Of a DNA stretch of 32,895 bases, positions 8,083 to 17,300 are shown in pieces (positions within the stretch are counted from its first letter, which is position 1; the number at the start of each line of letters is the position of its first letter). The stretch spans positions 1 to 32,895 of the forward strand of contig LCAH01000008.1 of the NCBI GenBank assembly GCA_000996355.1, in the 5' to 3' direction. The DNA comes from Candidatus Uhrbacteria bacterium GW2011_GWC2_41_11. GTDB lineage: Bacteria > Patescibacteriota > Patescibacteriia > UBA9934 > GWF2-40-263. Below the pieces are notes generated by a model. It was not told the DNA's origin. It saw only the letters and a program-made list of their open reading frames with translations, and did no database searches. Made by a program: the position numbers and the translations under genes.

Positions 8083-8107
8083 CAGTTGTGGTATTACATG
8101 GTTAGTT
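8079..8107 (+). promoter_or_regulatory. Promoter of the small membrane protein gene
   Basis: TTGACA (8079-8084, overlapping the ABC-F stop codon), a 17-base spacer ending in TGG, and TTAGTT (8102-8107). The -35 is perfect and the weak -10 is extended. Confidence 0.5.
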
Positions 8108-8147
8108 TTTATAGGATTTAAATGTTCTTTTTAAGAAAGGAGAAAGC

Positions 8148-8486
8148 TTGTACTTTTTTTATTTTTTCACCATTTTTGTTTATCTTTCTCTTTGTGTTCT
8201 TTTTTACCTGTTTTACCTGTTCGGAAAGATTTTGGTGTTGCTCTTTGCTCTTGTGGTCGAAAAGACTCTGATTTTTTTGAATGCAATGCGTAAGAAAGTA
8301 CAGGCTGCGAATTCCTCGAGAGAGGTGTGTAATCGCGTACCAGAGGTTTTTTACGAAAAGAACGGACGAGATTTTCCATATCCGATCACTTCCTTACATT
8401 TTCGACCACCTATAACAATTCCGTATCACAGAGCTTTTCAGTACAGATCAGCTCCGTATATGAGACGTGGGTTTCGAAATCATTAA
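8148..8486 (+). CDS. Small basic membrane protein, TTG start
   Basis: 112 residues. The only sensible start is TTG at 8148, which has the best Shine-Dalgarno of the window (AAAGGAG at 8136-8142, five bases upstream) and no in-frame ATG before the membrane segment. The first ~45 residues are hydrophobic and aromatic (one long or two short membrane helices). The remaining ~65 residues are basic and Pro/Tyr/Arg-rich and probably cytoplasmic (FRPPITIPYHRAFQYRS). No family is recognised. A promoter precedes it and an intrinsic terminator follows 4 bases after the stop, so it is a one-gene unit. Confidence 0.65.
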   Translation: MYFFYFFTIFVYLSLCVLFYLFYLFGKILVLLFALVVEKTLIFLNAMRKKVQAANSSREVCNRVPEVFYEKNGRDFPYPITSLHFRPPITIPYHRAFQYRSAPYMRRGFRNH

Positions 8487-8490
8487 ATAT

Positions 8491-8519
8491 CCCGGCTCTT
8501 TCAAAAGAGTCGGGTTTTT
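8491..8519 (+). terminator. Intrinsic terminator after the small membrane protein
   Basis: CCCGGCTCTT, loop TCAA, AAGAGTCGGG and a T run. Confidence 0.85.
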
Positions 8520-8535
8520 CATATTAAAATGAAAA

Positions 8536-8544
8536 TGGTAATAT
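8536..8544 (+). promoter_or_regulatory. Extended -10 element before the YtxH gene
   Basis: TGG-TAATAT lies 34 bases upstream of the ATG, with no clear -35. It directly follows the terminator of the previous gene. Confidence 0.4.
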
Positions 8545-8577
8545 ATTTCTATCTTTTATTCTTATCTTTTCTTTTTT

Positions 8578-8934
8578 ATGTCCGAAGAGAAATCCGTTTC
8601 CCATTTGAAAGTGGGTCTTTTAATTGGATCTGTTATTGGAATGACTGCTGGTTTGTTCCTTCAGAGTAAAAAAGGTGCGCAAATGACAAAAGAGCTACAA
8701 AAAAAAGGTCAAAAGCTTCAGACAAAACTTGTGAAAGAACTGCAAAGTCGTCAGGAACTCACAAAAGAAGCATACGAGACATTAGTAGACAAACTCGTTG
8801 ATCATTATGTGAAAACGAAAGAAATTGCAAAAAAAGAACTTCCAGAAATTCGTAAAGTTCTTTTAAAAAAATGGGTTCAAATTGAAAAACAGTTGGCTGC
8901 CACTGTTCAAGAACAAAAAGAAGAAAAAGAATAA
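8578..8934 (+). CDS. YtxH-like membrane-anchored protein
   Basis: 118 residues. A short polar N-terminus is followed by one Gly-rich membrane helix (VGLLIGSVIGMTAGLFLQ, about 12-29), then SKKGAQMTKELQKKGQK and a long amphipathic Lys/Glu/Gln helix to the end. This is the layout of the YtxH family (gas-vesicle/YtxH type, envelope stress related in Firmicutes, mechanism unknown). The next gene, DedA, starts 26 bases downstream and may be co-transcribed, which would fit an envelope role. No Shine-Dalgarno is seen. Confidence 0.8.
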   Translation: MSEEKSVSHLKVGLLIGSVIGMTAGLFLQSKKGAQMTKELQKKGQKLQTKLVKELQSRQELTKEAYETLVDKLVDHYVKTKEIAKKELPEIRKVLLKKWVQIEKQLAATVQEQKEEKE

Positions 8935-8960
8935 AATAACCTCGATATTTTTCGTGCTGT

Positions 8961-9569
8961 ATGTCTTTGGAAGAGATACTTTCGTTTTTGTTTCAAACAT
9001 ATCAGGTTTGGACGTATGGCATTTTGTTCATCGTTCTTTTTGCCGAAACAGGATTTGTTTTTACTCCATTTTTACCAGGAGATTCTTTGCTGTTTGCTGC
9101 TGGAACATTGGCAGCAGCCGGATCGTTGGATATTCGGTTTCTTTTTTTTCTTTTGATGATCGCGGCTGTAGCTGGAGATTCTGTGAATTATTGGATTGGA
9201 CGCCGGATCGGGCCAAAAGTTTTTTTTAAAGATCAAGGACGGTTATTCAACCGAAGACATTTGGAACGTAGTCAACAATTTTACGAGACCCATGGAGGTA
9301 AAACGATTTTTTTTGCTCGTTTTATTCCTGTAATTCGTACATTTGCTCCTTTTCTTGCTGGGATTGGACGCATGTCTTATCGTCGGTTTTTTGTCTACAA
9401 TGTTATTGGTGGAATTGTGTGGGTTGGACTTTTTTTGTTTACCGGATTCTTTTTTGGTCAATGGGCATTTGTCAAAGAACATTTTTCTTTGATCATTTTT
9501 GCTATTATTTGTCTCTCATTTATTCCAGCTATTCTGGAATATCTGCGTGCCAAAAAAAGAGAGAAATAA
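8961..9569 (+). CDS. DedA family membrane protein
   Basis: 202 residues with about four to five membrane segments. Conserved DedA features are present: the AETGFVFTPFLPGDSLLFAAG segment near residues 28-48 (acidic residue, then Pro-Gly-Asp), GDSVNYWIGRRIG near 73-85, and FFARFIPVIRTFAPFLAGIG near 115-135 with the two arginines typical of the family. DedA/VTT-fold proteins move phospholipids (undecaprenyl phosphate, phosphatidylethanolamine) across the membrane; which lipid is handled here is unknown. The gene ends at a terminator shared with the convergent DEAD-box gene. Confidence 0.92.
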   Translation: MSLEEILSFLFQTYQVWTYGILFIVLFAETGFVFTPFLPGDSLLFAAGTLAAAGSLDIRFLFFLLMIAAVAGDSVNYWIGRRIGPKVFFKDQGRLFNRRHLERSQQFYETHGGKTIFFARFIPVIRTFAPFLAGIGRMSYRRFFVYNVIGGIVWVGLFLFTGFFFGQWAFVKEHFSLIIFAIICLSFIPAILEYLRAKKREK

Positions 9570-9580
9570 AATTTGAATAC

Positions 9581-9617
9581 AAAAATCCACCCGGATCATT
9601 CCGAGTGGATTTTTTTA
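9581..9617. terminator. Bidirectional terminator between dedA-like and DEAD-box genes
   Basis: AAAAATCCAC-CCGG / CCGAGTGGATTTTTTT forms a stem with A and T runs on opposite sides and serves both convergent genes. Confidence 0.85.
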
Positions 9618-9620
9618 TTT

Positions 9621-10901
9621 TTAGAAATTTGGAGTGCGGCGGCGTCTTTCAGATGAGGAATGTGCTGGTCGTTGTCCATATCCTGCACGTCCTTTACTTT
9701 GACCTTGTCGTCGGTGGCGTGGATATGCTTCACGATCAACATCTGCTGTTTCACTCATAGTGCGAGCAGGAGGAAGTTCTGGGAGTGGGGTAATGCGCAA
9801 AGGTAAACGAATGAGTTTTTCAATGTCACGCACATCACGTCCTTGATCAGGCATAGCAAAGGAAATCGCTTTTCCTGCTTGTCCGGCACGTCCTGTTCGA
9901 CCAATACGGTGTACGTAGTCTTCCGCTTGGTCCGGAAGGTCAAAATTTACAACAAGTTCAATTCCTTTGACGTCAATGCCGCGTGCAGCAATATCTGTGG
10001 CAACCAAGACGCGATATTTTCCATTTTTAAATCCTTCCAAAGCATCACGCCGTTGGGATAAGGAACGATCCGAATGAATTTCCGCAGCCGAATGTTCCAT
10101 GTGTTTGAGAGAGCGACAAATTTTTCGTGCTCCATGTTTTGTACGACTAAACACAAGAACGGTTCCATGATATTCTCCAAGCAATTTTTCAAGCAAACGA
10201 ACTTTGTCATTTTTTTGTACAACGAACAGTTCTTGTTCGACTCGTTCCGAAGCGGTTCCTGAAGGAGCAACTTCAATACGAACAGGGAGTTTCATGTATC
10301 CAGCAGCCAATCTTGCAATTTCGCCAGGCATAGTTGCGGAGAATAACATAGTTTGCCGTTCTTTTGGAATCGTTTCCAAAATACGTTTAATCTGTGGAGC
10401 AAATCCCATATCAAGCATGCGATCGGCTTCATCAAGTACAAGGATATTTACCCGGTTCAATTTGACGGTTCCTTGGTTTAAGTGGTCAATCAAACGTCCA
10501 GGAGTTGCCACAATCACATGCGGATCATTTTTGACTGCTCGAATTTGAGGTCCCATAGAAGCACCTCCAATCAAAACAGCAGATTGCAAATGAATACCGC
10601 GTCCGATTTTTTCAAAGGTTTCGCTTACTTGAATGGCTAATTCGCGAGTTGGAAGTAAAACAAGTCCGCGACCTTTTGTGGCAGCGAGTCGTTGAATCAT
10701 AGGAATCGCAAACGCAAGCGTTTTTCCTGTTCCTGTTTGAGCAATTCCAACAAGATCATTGCCTTCTACACCAATCGGAATGGCTTTTGTTTGAATAGGG
10801 GTTGGAGTCTCGAAATGATTTTTTTCAAGGATTTCCAAGAGTTTTGGCGCAATGCCAAGCCCGAAAAAGCTTTCGGTTGATGGTTTTGGTTGTGGTGTCA
10901 T
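9621..10901 (-). CDS. DEAD-box ATP-dependent RNA helicase (RhlE/CsdA type)
   Basis: 426 residues from the ATG at 10899-10901. The frame continues upstream to a TTG, but that part is leader RNA with a terminator hairpin. Motifs run in order: the Q-motif region FETPTPIQTKAIP, AQTGTGKT (about 50-57), PTRELA, TPGR, DEAD (about 157), SAT (about 187), VLVATDIAARGIDV and HRIGRTGRAG (about 335-345). The tail is Arg/Gly-rich (RHRRQGQSKGRAGYGQR), as in many cold-shock or ribosome-assembly helicases, and probably adds RNA binding. The role is unwinding of structured RNA in ribosome biogenesis or mRNA decay; the exact partner is unknown. Expression is probably controlled by the structured leader in front. 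No Shine-Dalgarno: the ATG directly follows the T run of the hairpin. Confidence 0.93.
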   Translation of the reverse strand: MTPQPKPSTESFFGLGIAPKLLEILEKNHFETPTPIQTKAIPIGVEGNDLVGIAQTGTGKTLAFAIPMIQRLAATKGRGLVLLPTRELAIQVSETFEKIGRGIHLQSAVLIGGASMGPQIRAVKNDPHVIVATPGRLIDHLNQGTVKLNRVNILVLDEADRMLDMGFAPQIKRILETIPKERQTMLFSATMPGEIARLAAGYMKLPVRIEVAPSGTASERVEQELFVVQKNDKVRLLEKLLGEYHGTVLVFSRTKHGARKICRSLKHMEHSAAEIHSDRSLSQRRDALEGFKNGKYRVLVATDIAARGIDVKGIELVVNFDLPDQAEDYVHRIGRTGRAGQAGKAISFAMPDQGRDVRDIEKLIRLPLRITPLPELPPARTMSETADVDREAYPRHRRQGQSKGRAGYGQRPAHSSSERRRRTPNF

Positions 10902-10934
10902 AAAAAAATAATACGACCCGATTTCCACGGGTCG
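10902..10934 (-). terminator. Terminator hairpin directly before the DEAD-box start codon
   Basis: An 11-bp stem with one G-U pair and a 7-base loop, followed by ATTTTTTT on the minus strand, then ATG. Confidence 0.7.
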
Positions 10935-10996
10935 CATTATCCTACGACGCACACGAGGTTCGAGTCTCAAGACCTCTTTTTGTAAGGTCTCATTAG
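10902..10996 (-). promoter_or_regulatory. Attenuator-like leader of the DEAD-box helicase gene
   Basis: From the predicted start (about 10996) the minus-strand leader can form AGACCT/AGGTCT, or alternatively GAGGT/ACCTC, which share the same AGGTCT-side bases and so exclude each other. Next comes an 11-bp hairpin (AATGCGACCCG, loop TGGAAAT, CGGGTCGTATT) with a T run that ends at the ATG. This is the layout of a transcription attenuator. The alternative is a separate ~90-nt small RNA. Confidence 0.5.
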
Positions 10997-11002
10997 GGGG
11001 AA

Positions 11003-11031
11003 AGAGTACCAGAAAAACAAATAGTTGTCAA
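11003..11031 (-). promoter_or_regulatory. Promoter of the DEAD-box helicase leader
   Basis: Minus strand: perfect TTGACA (11026-11031), a 17-base spacer ending in TGG, and TACTCT (11003-11008), giving an extended -10. Confidence 0.6.
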
Positions 11032-11045
11032 ATGTTTTTAACAAA

Positions 11046-13592
11046 TTATTCAAACAACTCTTGTACTTCCTGCCAAGAAAGTTCCGGTAATGTTTCCGCT
11101 TCTTCGGAAATAAGTGCATCAAATAAGCGTTTTTTACGTTCTTGAAGCGCAAGAATTTTTTCTTCCACTGTTCCTTTTGTTGCGAGTTTGTATACATTTA
11201 CGGTTTTTGTTTGACCAATACGATGAGCACGATCCATGGCTTGACGTTCGGTCATCGGATTCCACCATGGATCAAAAAGAATCACGGTGTCTGCAGCTGT
11301 AAGGGTGAGTCCTGTTCCTCCGGCACGTAAACTTAAAAGAAAGACAGGAATCGTCGGATCTTCATGAAATCGACGAACCGCTCCGGCGCGATCGCGTGTC
11401 TTTCCTTCAATCGTGACATGTCCGATTTCTTCGCGATCCAGTGCTTCCCGTAAAATGTCCAACATGGAAGTAAATTGGCTGAACAAAAGCACTTTGTGTC
11501 CGCCAGAAACAGCTTCGCGTACGAGTTCAAGTGCATGTGCCATCTTTTCCGAGGTTTCTTCGACACGTCCGATGGAATGGTCTACTAATGCCGGGTGGTC
11601 ACAAATGCGCCGTAAACGCATAAGAGCGGAAAGAATGTCCACACGAGACCGATTCCATCCTCTGGTTTTTACTTTTTCAAAAATATCTTCACGAACTTGG
11701 GTGAGGGTTCGTGTATAAAGTACGAGCTGTTCTGGAGCAAGATCGCACCAGCGAGTTTCTTCGATTTTCGGAGGAAGTTCTTTGACAACATTTTCTTTTG
11801 TGCGGCGCAAAACAAACGGGCGTACACGTTTTCGCAATAATTCCAGGGTGGAATGATCTTCATGATGTTGGATGGGGAGCAAATATTTTTGTCGAAATGA
11901 TCGGAAACTTCCAAGAAAACCAGGCATGAGAAAATCAAACATACTCCAAAGTTCGTGTACACCATTTTCAAGTGGGGTTCCCGTGAGAGCCATGCGTTGT
12001 TTGGATGGAAGAAGTTTCACGGCTTTTGCGGTCGCTGTGTTTGCGTTTTTGATGTATTGAGCTTCATCAAGAATACAAACAGAAAATGGTTCTTGTTGTG
12101 AGAGATAGGTGGGAAGATCTCTCGCAATCAAAGAATAAGGAGTGATCACAAGATCAGATTTTTCAAAACAAGCAAAGTTTTTTTCTCGATCTTTTGCCGG
12201 TCCATCAATAAGACAAATTCGTAAATCCGGGGTAAATTTTTTTGCTTCCTGCGCCCAGGTATGAACTAGAGTTTTTGGACAGACCACAAGGGCAGGGGAT
12301 GTGCGATTTTTGAGCGAGGCAATGAATGCGAGTGTCTGAGCTGTTTTTCCAAGTCCCATATCATCGGCGAGAATGCCCCCAAATCCGTAATGGCGTAAAA
12401 AAGAAAGCCACGCCACTCCATCTTTTTGATACGGACGGAGACGATGTTCAAGTTCAGGAGCTAAAAAGGGTTTTTTTGGCATGGATCCTGTTTTTGCATC
12501 CTGTAAAAAAGTGGAAAGTGCTTGATCAGTTTCCCGGACACGTGCAGACCTGGTCGCCTCAAGAATCGCCATCATGGCCGGTGCATCAAAGAGACGTGCG
12601 GCATATTTTCCATCCGGATGTTTTTCCGCTGTTTCAAGAATTTCAACAACAGGACGGGAATCTTTTGCATTTCGAACGCGGATAAACGATCCATCTGTTC
12701 CGCGAACAAATTCGGTTTCTCCAAGGGCAAGTGATTCAACCTGTTCAGGAGTGAGATGTGCACCTGCACAATGCCATTCTACGGAAAATGAAAACCAATC
12801 AAGTCCGGATGCAGAAGAAAGATTCCATTGTGAGGTGAGGTCTGCTTCCTCAACGACATTCAGCGGGGCAAAACTTTCATCCTCTTCTACATGATAGGCA
12901 TCAGAAAGAAGAGGAAGTTCTTCTGTTAAGAAGGAATACAGATTTCCACCAGAAACTTCATATCGTCCTTCTTTTACTTGTTTAGCTCCGGCGCGTATGA
13001 GATGATGATGTGTTTCGATTTCTTCTTCCCAGTCTCGAACAGCAACATGTTGAAGACCTGTTTTGCGATCTGTGTGAATTTTTTCTTGTATTTGATTCAA
13101 GGGAATACTGATAGGACCATATTCCGCATTAGCATCAATAAAAAGAACATCTGTTTTTTGTTCATAGGAAAGCCGAAGGAGAATACGTGTGAGTGGGTGA
13201 CGTTTAGGTTGTGGTTGTTTGGATTGCAGACCAGCCATTCCTTTTTGTAAACGAGGAATGGATTTTTTTTGTTCAAAAATTTCATTGAAATCATTATCTT
13301 CTTCTTCGAGATTCTGAATGCAAGAAAGTCCAAGAGCCACGACATGTTTGCATGCTCCTTGCCAGTTGTATGGACAACTGCATTCGTACGTCAAAATCGT
13401 ATCTCCTTCCGGAGAAAGGATGAGTTCTGCCTCGTATGGTTTACCACCATAGACAAATCCATGAATACGGGATCGGTCATCAGATAAACGATGAATAGAC
13501 ACGTCTTCAACAGTTTCACGGCGGAAATACTCCCAACCGCGACGGTATGAGTCCGGATTTGCGATCCTTTTTAACAAGGAAACAGTGATCAT
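11046..13592 (-). CDS. SWIM zinc-finger SNF2 family helicase-like ATPase
   Basis: 848 residues from the ATG at 13590-13592; the frame's upstream TTG lies within the promoter. A SWIM zinc finger (ECSCPYNWQGACKH, about residues 70-85) leads, followed by a variable middle region. The SNF2 core has RPYQKDGVAWLSFL, GGILADDMGLGKT (about 400), LDEAQYIKN (about 510), LTGTPLENGVHELWSMFDFL, and then the C-terminal helicase lobe with LLSLRAGGTGLTLTAAD and DRAHRIGQTK. Bacterial proteins of this build are DNA translocases that move or strip proteins on duplex DNA or recycle stalled polymerase; the exact role is not established. Restriction or defence genes, which sometimes accompany SNF2 proteins, are absent nearby, so a housekeeping role is more likely. 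Confidence 0.93.
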   Translation of the reverse strand: MITVSLLKRIANPDSYRRGWEYFRRETVEDVSIHRLSDDRSRIHGFVYGGKPYEAELILSPEGDTILTYECSCPYNWQGACKHVVALGLSCIQNLEEEDNDFNEIFEQKKSIPRLQKGMAGLQSKQPQPKRHPLTRILLRLSYEQKTDVLFIDANAEYGPISIPLNQIQEKIHTDRKTGLQHVAVRDWEEEIETHHHLIRAGAKQVKEGRYEVSGGNLYSFLTEELPLLSDAYHVEEDESFAPLNVVEEADLTSQWNLSSASGLDWFSFSVEWHCAGAHLTPEQVESLALGETEFVRGTDGSFIRVRNAKDSRPVVEILETAEKHPDGKYAARLFDAPAMMAILEATRSARVRETDQALSTFLQDAKTGSMPKKPFLAPELEHRLRPYQKDGVAWLSFLRHYGFGGILADDMGLGKTAQTLAFIASLKNRTSPALVVCPKTLVHTWAQEAKKFTPDLRICLIDGPAKDREKNFACFEKSDLVITPYSLIARDLPTYLSQQEPFSVCILDEAQYIKNANTATAKAVKLLPSKQRMALTGTPLENGVHELWSMFDFLMPGFLGSFRSFRQKYLLPIQHHEDHSTLELLRKRVRPFVLRRTKENVVKELPPKIEETRWCDLAPEQLVLYTRTLTQVREDIFEKVKTRGWNRSRVDILSALMRLRRICDHPALVDHSIGRVEETSEKMAHALELVREAVSGGHKVLLFSQFTSMLDILREALDREEIGHVTIEGKTRDRAGAVRRFHEDPTIPVFLLSLRAGGTGLTLTAADTVILFDPWWNPMTERQAMDRAHRIGQTKTVNVYKLATKGTVEEKILALQERKKRLFDALISEEAETLPELSWQEVQELFE

Positions 13593-13603
13593 AGATTCCG
13601 CGC

Positions 13604-13631
13604 AGTGTAACAGAAAGCTGTGGAAAAACAA
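13604..13631 (-). promoter_or_regulatory. Promoter of the SNF2 gene
   Basis: Minus strand: TTGTTT (13626-13631), a 16-base spacer ending in TGT, and TACACT (13604-13609). The start would be near 13597, leaving a leader of only about 5 bases. Confidence 0.5.
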
Positions 13632-13662
13632 GTTCTTGTCTCTTTTTATTCTTTGTCTATTC

Positions 13663-13671
13663 TGGTATTAT
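13663..13671 (+). promoter_or_regulatory. Extended -10 promoter of the three-gene repeat-protein operon
   Basis: TGG-TATTAT (13663-13671), with only a T-rich -35 region upstream. The leader would be about 25 bases. Confidence 0.45.
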
Positions 13672-13702
13672 TTCTGTAGTTTCATTTTTGTCCTCCTTAT
13701 TT

Positions 13703-14029
13703 ATGTCGTCCACAACTCCTTCCGTTGAAGAGGTAGAACGTGATTTGCGCCAATTTGGCGAACGTCTTGCTTTTTTGCTTGCGGCAGCCGATATCCCATC
13801 AGATGTGAAAGATGCCTGGGTTACTCTTGTTCCAAAAATGACGCTTGAACAAATCGATCGGTTAAGCGGAATTTTGGAACGATATGTGAAAGGGGCTGTA
13901 GCAACCGATGTGCGTTCTTTTCGGGAAGAGATTGAAAAGTTAAAGGAAAAGCAACGTACTTCTTTGGCAGCAGCAGCACAAACAGCTCTTGATGAGATGG
14001 ATGCGGTTGAAAAACAAATTCAGGGTTGA
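13703..14029 (+). CDS. Small helical protein, first gene of the repeat-protein operon
   Basis: 108 residues from the ATG at 13703; a TTG 15 bases upstream is less likely. It is soluble and all-helical: a helical hairpin (LAFLLAAADIPSDVKDAWVT, then LVPKMTLEQIDRLSGILERY) followed by a charged coiled-coil helix (FREEIEKLKEKQRTSLAAAA). The first part resembles the same region of the next gene, with a D/E-x-K-x(5)-L pattern followed by a short turn and an x-L-x-x-(I/L)-L helix, so the two may be paralogues by tandem duplication. No known family is assigned. The next ATG follows one base after its TGA. Confidence 0.7.
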   Translation: MSSTTPSVEEVERDLRQFGERLAFLLAAADIPSDVKDAWVTLVPKMTLEQIDRLSGILERYVKGAVATDVRSFREEIEKLKEKQRTSLAAAAQTALDEMDAVEKQIQG

Positions 14030-14030
14030 T

Positions 14031-14351
14031 ATGCCATGGAATACTCTCGCGAACGCTCTTCAAACAAGTCGTCTTGATCCGGAAACAAAATTGGTTGCCA
14101 TTGATCTTCTTTCGAGAATCAATGATCAAACGCTTGTTGAGGATTTGGTCGAATTACTTACTGGTTGGGCTGCGGAAGAAAAAAAAGAAGATGCCCTTTT
14201 TTTGGAACAAGTTATGGCTCTTGAAAAACGATTTCGTGAGCGTCAAAATCAAGTACAGCAACAGGCAGTGAAAGAAGAACAGCATCTTGAACAAGAAATG
14301 AAACGAGAGGAGGAAATCGAAAAGATTCGTAATCAAATTATAAATGTATGA
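14031..14351 (+). CDS. Small helical coiled-coil protein, second gene of the repeat-protein operon
   Basis: 106 residues from the ATG at 14031, one base after the previous stop; a start further upstream would overlap the first gene. It has a helical hairpin (LDPETKLVAIDLLSRINDQT, then LVEDLVELLTGW) and a long Glu/Gln/Lys/Arg coiled coil (about 50-103). It looks like a diverged copy of its upstream neighbour. Its TGA overlaps the ATG of the 1347-residue gene (ATGA), so the three are translationally coupled and may form a complex. Function unknown. Confidence 0.7.
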   Translation: MPWNTLANALQTSRLDPETKLVAIDLLSRINDQTLVEDLVELLTGWAAEEKKEDALFLEQVMALEKRFRERQNQVQQQAVKEEQHLEQEMKREEEIEKIRNQIINV

Positions 14352-17300
14352 GTCGGCAAGAAGGTTCAAAAAAGTTGCCAAGTTTCGAGGAACTGGCTTC
14401 CATTGCTCGTCGTACGGGTCAAGATAAAACAGCGAATCGTTTGGAAAAAGTGAAAGAATTTGCAAATGAAAAAGAGGAAAAAGTTTCTTCTTTAAGAATG
14501 CAGTTAGATGCTTGGCGTTTGAAAGATGGAGCGTTTCGGGATCAGACAGCTTATATAAATGTCTATGAACAATTGCGAAAGGTGTTAGATAAAAAACAGC
14601 CTGAACGGACAGAAGTCGCTCGAGTTTATGCAGATTTTTCGAATTGGGTTTCGACGCATGGGGGCGAGAAAGAATGGCGACAAAATATAAAAGAAGTAAA
14701 AGAGAAGTTTGCAGCTTTGAAAGAACAAGATTCCAAACAAGAAAAAGTAGAAAAAGAAAGAGTAGAGAAAGAAGCGGAAGAATTAGGAGAACTTGCTTCA
14801 AAACGTTTTCTTGAATTGACGGAAGGGGAAGAGGATTTGTTGCCGGTGGAAAAGGATGATCTTATCGGTCGTCTTAAAAAAGCAATGTATGAATGGAGTT
14901 TGAAGGATCAGATGTTTCGAGGAGTTGGAGGATATCAGGATGTTTATCAAAAATTGGCTGCAGCCGTAGATGCGGGCGAAGTCGATAAAGCAAAGGAAGC
15001 TTTTGCTGCGTTTCAAGAATGGATTTCTGCGCAAAAAGATATTTTGAAACATTTAGACAGATCAGATAAATTTTTACCAGGAGAAAAAACAGAGGATCTT
15101 CTTCCTGTTGAAAAAGATGACCAACTTCCGGTTGAAAAGGCTTTAGATAAGGGTCTTCCTGTAGAGAAAAAACAAGTAGATAAAGAGTCTTGGCCAGCTC
15201 CTTTTCGGGAACTGGATGATTTGCGTACAAAATCTGCACGATCTGGTCTTTCAGATGAGGAGAAGGTGCGTCTTACTGCTCTTGAACAGGAAGTGGCGCG
15301 TATTTCAGTTCCTGTTGTGATGGAAGAGGAACTGAATCGTCAGGAAAAATTTGCATCGGATATCATAGACCAATCATCCGTGGAAAAGGATTTTGTGGTT
15401 GATGTAAGAAAGAAATTGAATGATTGGGATTCAAAAGATGGTTCCATTCGGGATATTCCTGAATATGCTCAGTTGTATAGACGTTTGCGTCGTGCACTAG
15501 ATGCAAAACGTCCTTTGCGTGGGGAAGTTGGTGAAGCATATCGAAATTTTATTGATTGGATTTTTAAGAATGGAATGGGAGATAAATGGACAGGAACGGA
15601 AGAGGAAAATAATGAAACTGAGACAGCAGAATTTGTTTTGCAATTAAATGAGGCCATGAATGCTTGGCAGCAGTTAAAAGACGGTCATTTTCGGGAACGT
15701 CCAGGATTTAAAGAAGTCTATGAAGTATTACGAAAAGCATTGGATCGAAAAAATGTTGTTTTAGCTGAGATAACAGCCGCTTACAACGCTTTTCTGAATT
15801 GGTTGGATGCACAAAAAGATGGAAGCCGAGAAAATTGGGAAGAAGTTCGAAAACAGACAGAAGAACTGTTAGCTCGTATGCGACAGGAACCAGGAGAAAC
15901 CAAAACAGAGACATTTGCACCTGCTTCAGAAACAGAAAAATTAGAATCTCTTCCAAAAGAAAAAGAAACATCTGGAGTCGAGACACCATCGGAAAAGACA
16001 GGCTGGGGTCGTTTTTTGGATCGTTTTATCCGCAAACATGTGAAGGGGGAATATTTGGAAGAAGAGCAGACAGATAAATTGACAGCTGCAAGAGTAGCAA
16101 AAGGCATCGGAAGCGGACTTCTCGGCTTGGCTGCAACATTTGGCGGAGTAAAATCATTTGCTGATGTTCCTCGTTGGTGGCTTCAAAAGCGATATACAGG
16201 ACAAGAAATTGAAAAGTTAAAAGGAATATTTGAGAAGAATGTAGAACCATCTCCTCATGTTGAAATGCCTCCTTCTCCTGTAGAGCTTCGTAAACAAACC
16301 CTGCTTGATGCAGTAGAAAAATCCCCGTATTTCAATGAAGAAAAACGCGCTGGATTCCGTAAACAATTGGATCGTATTTTTGAGAATTTTACCCAAGAAA
16401 AAGAAAAAACAGATGATACACAATTGAACGAAGCTGTTTTTAAACTCATTGATGAAACTATTGAGGCACGAGTAAAAGGTACTGTTGCTTTGAAAGAGAC
16501 ATTAAACACCTTGTTTTGGACAGTTGCTCCTCTAAGACTTGCTGCTTACGGCGGAGTCAGTCTTTTGGAAAGATGGCAGAAAGTGTCAAAGGAGATTGAA
16601 AGGGGTGAACGGACCGAAAGCAAAGCAAAAGAATTTGTTGTCAATGGGTTTGTTGAGACATGGAATAAGCTTCGATTCAAAGGAGAGGGAAAATTTGGTC
16701 GCAAGGCTATGAATGCTGGTCAAGCAGCATTAACAGTTTCTCGTTTTGTTATGTTGGGGTCTTTGGCAATTCCAGAAGGTCTTGAATTACTTGATTCAGA
16801 TAGTGTGGGAGAAGCTGCAAATAAAGCAAAAGAACATTTGAGTCAATTTATTGATTCTGCGTTGAATGCTTGGGATGAAAAATCTATTCCAGAAATTTTG
16901 AGCGATGACATGGCTGAACGGTATACACATTTGATAGGTGCCTTTCATACAGCTACGGAAGCTGTGAGTCATCCAATGGATACCGCTTCTGGATTACTTG
17001 GAAAAGCGAAACATGCGGTGAAAAGAGTCTTTGGTAATGAAACAAAAGTACCGGCTGATATAGGGCGCGGAATAGGAGAACTAGAAGGAGAAGAAGGAGA
17101 ACTTCCTACTCCGATATCGGAAGGAGATGAGGGGCTTGAAGGGGATAGTTCAACAGAAATAGGTAAAGATTCTGGATCAGGACATACAGAACTTGGAGGT
17201 TCAGATATCGCACCTGCTCATTCATGGGATTCTTCTTTGCACGGATATTCAGGTGAAAAAATGCAAGAACTTTATGATCGTGGTCTTGTTCATGCAGGAG

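Noticed and set aside
10950-10966. TTCGA-containing segment resembling a tRNA T-arm
   Set aside because: The T-stem does not pair and no acceptor, D or anticodon arm is found.
10902-10970. N-terminal extension of the DEAD-box helicase
   Set aside because: It would start at TTG and cross the terminator hairpin, and the extra residues do not look like the family.
13691-13697. CCTCCTT before the 13703 start on the plus strand
   Set aside because: It is an anti-Shine-Dalgarno-like sequence, not an SD, and gives no support to the start; likely chance.
15708-16107. Minus-strand frames inside the giant gene
   Set aside because: They arise from the repetitive codon pattern of the real gene and lack starts or motifs.
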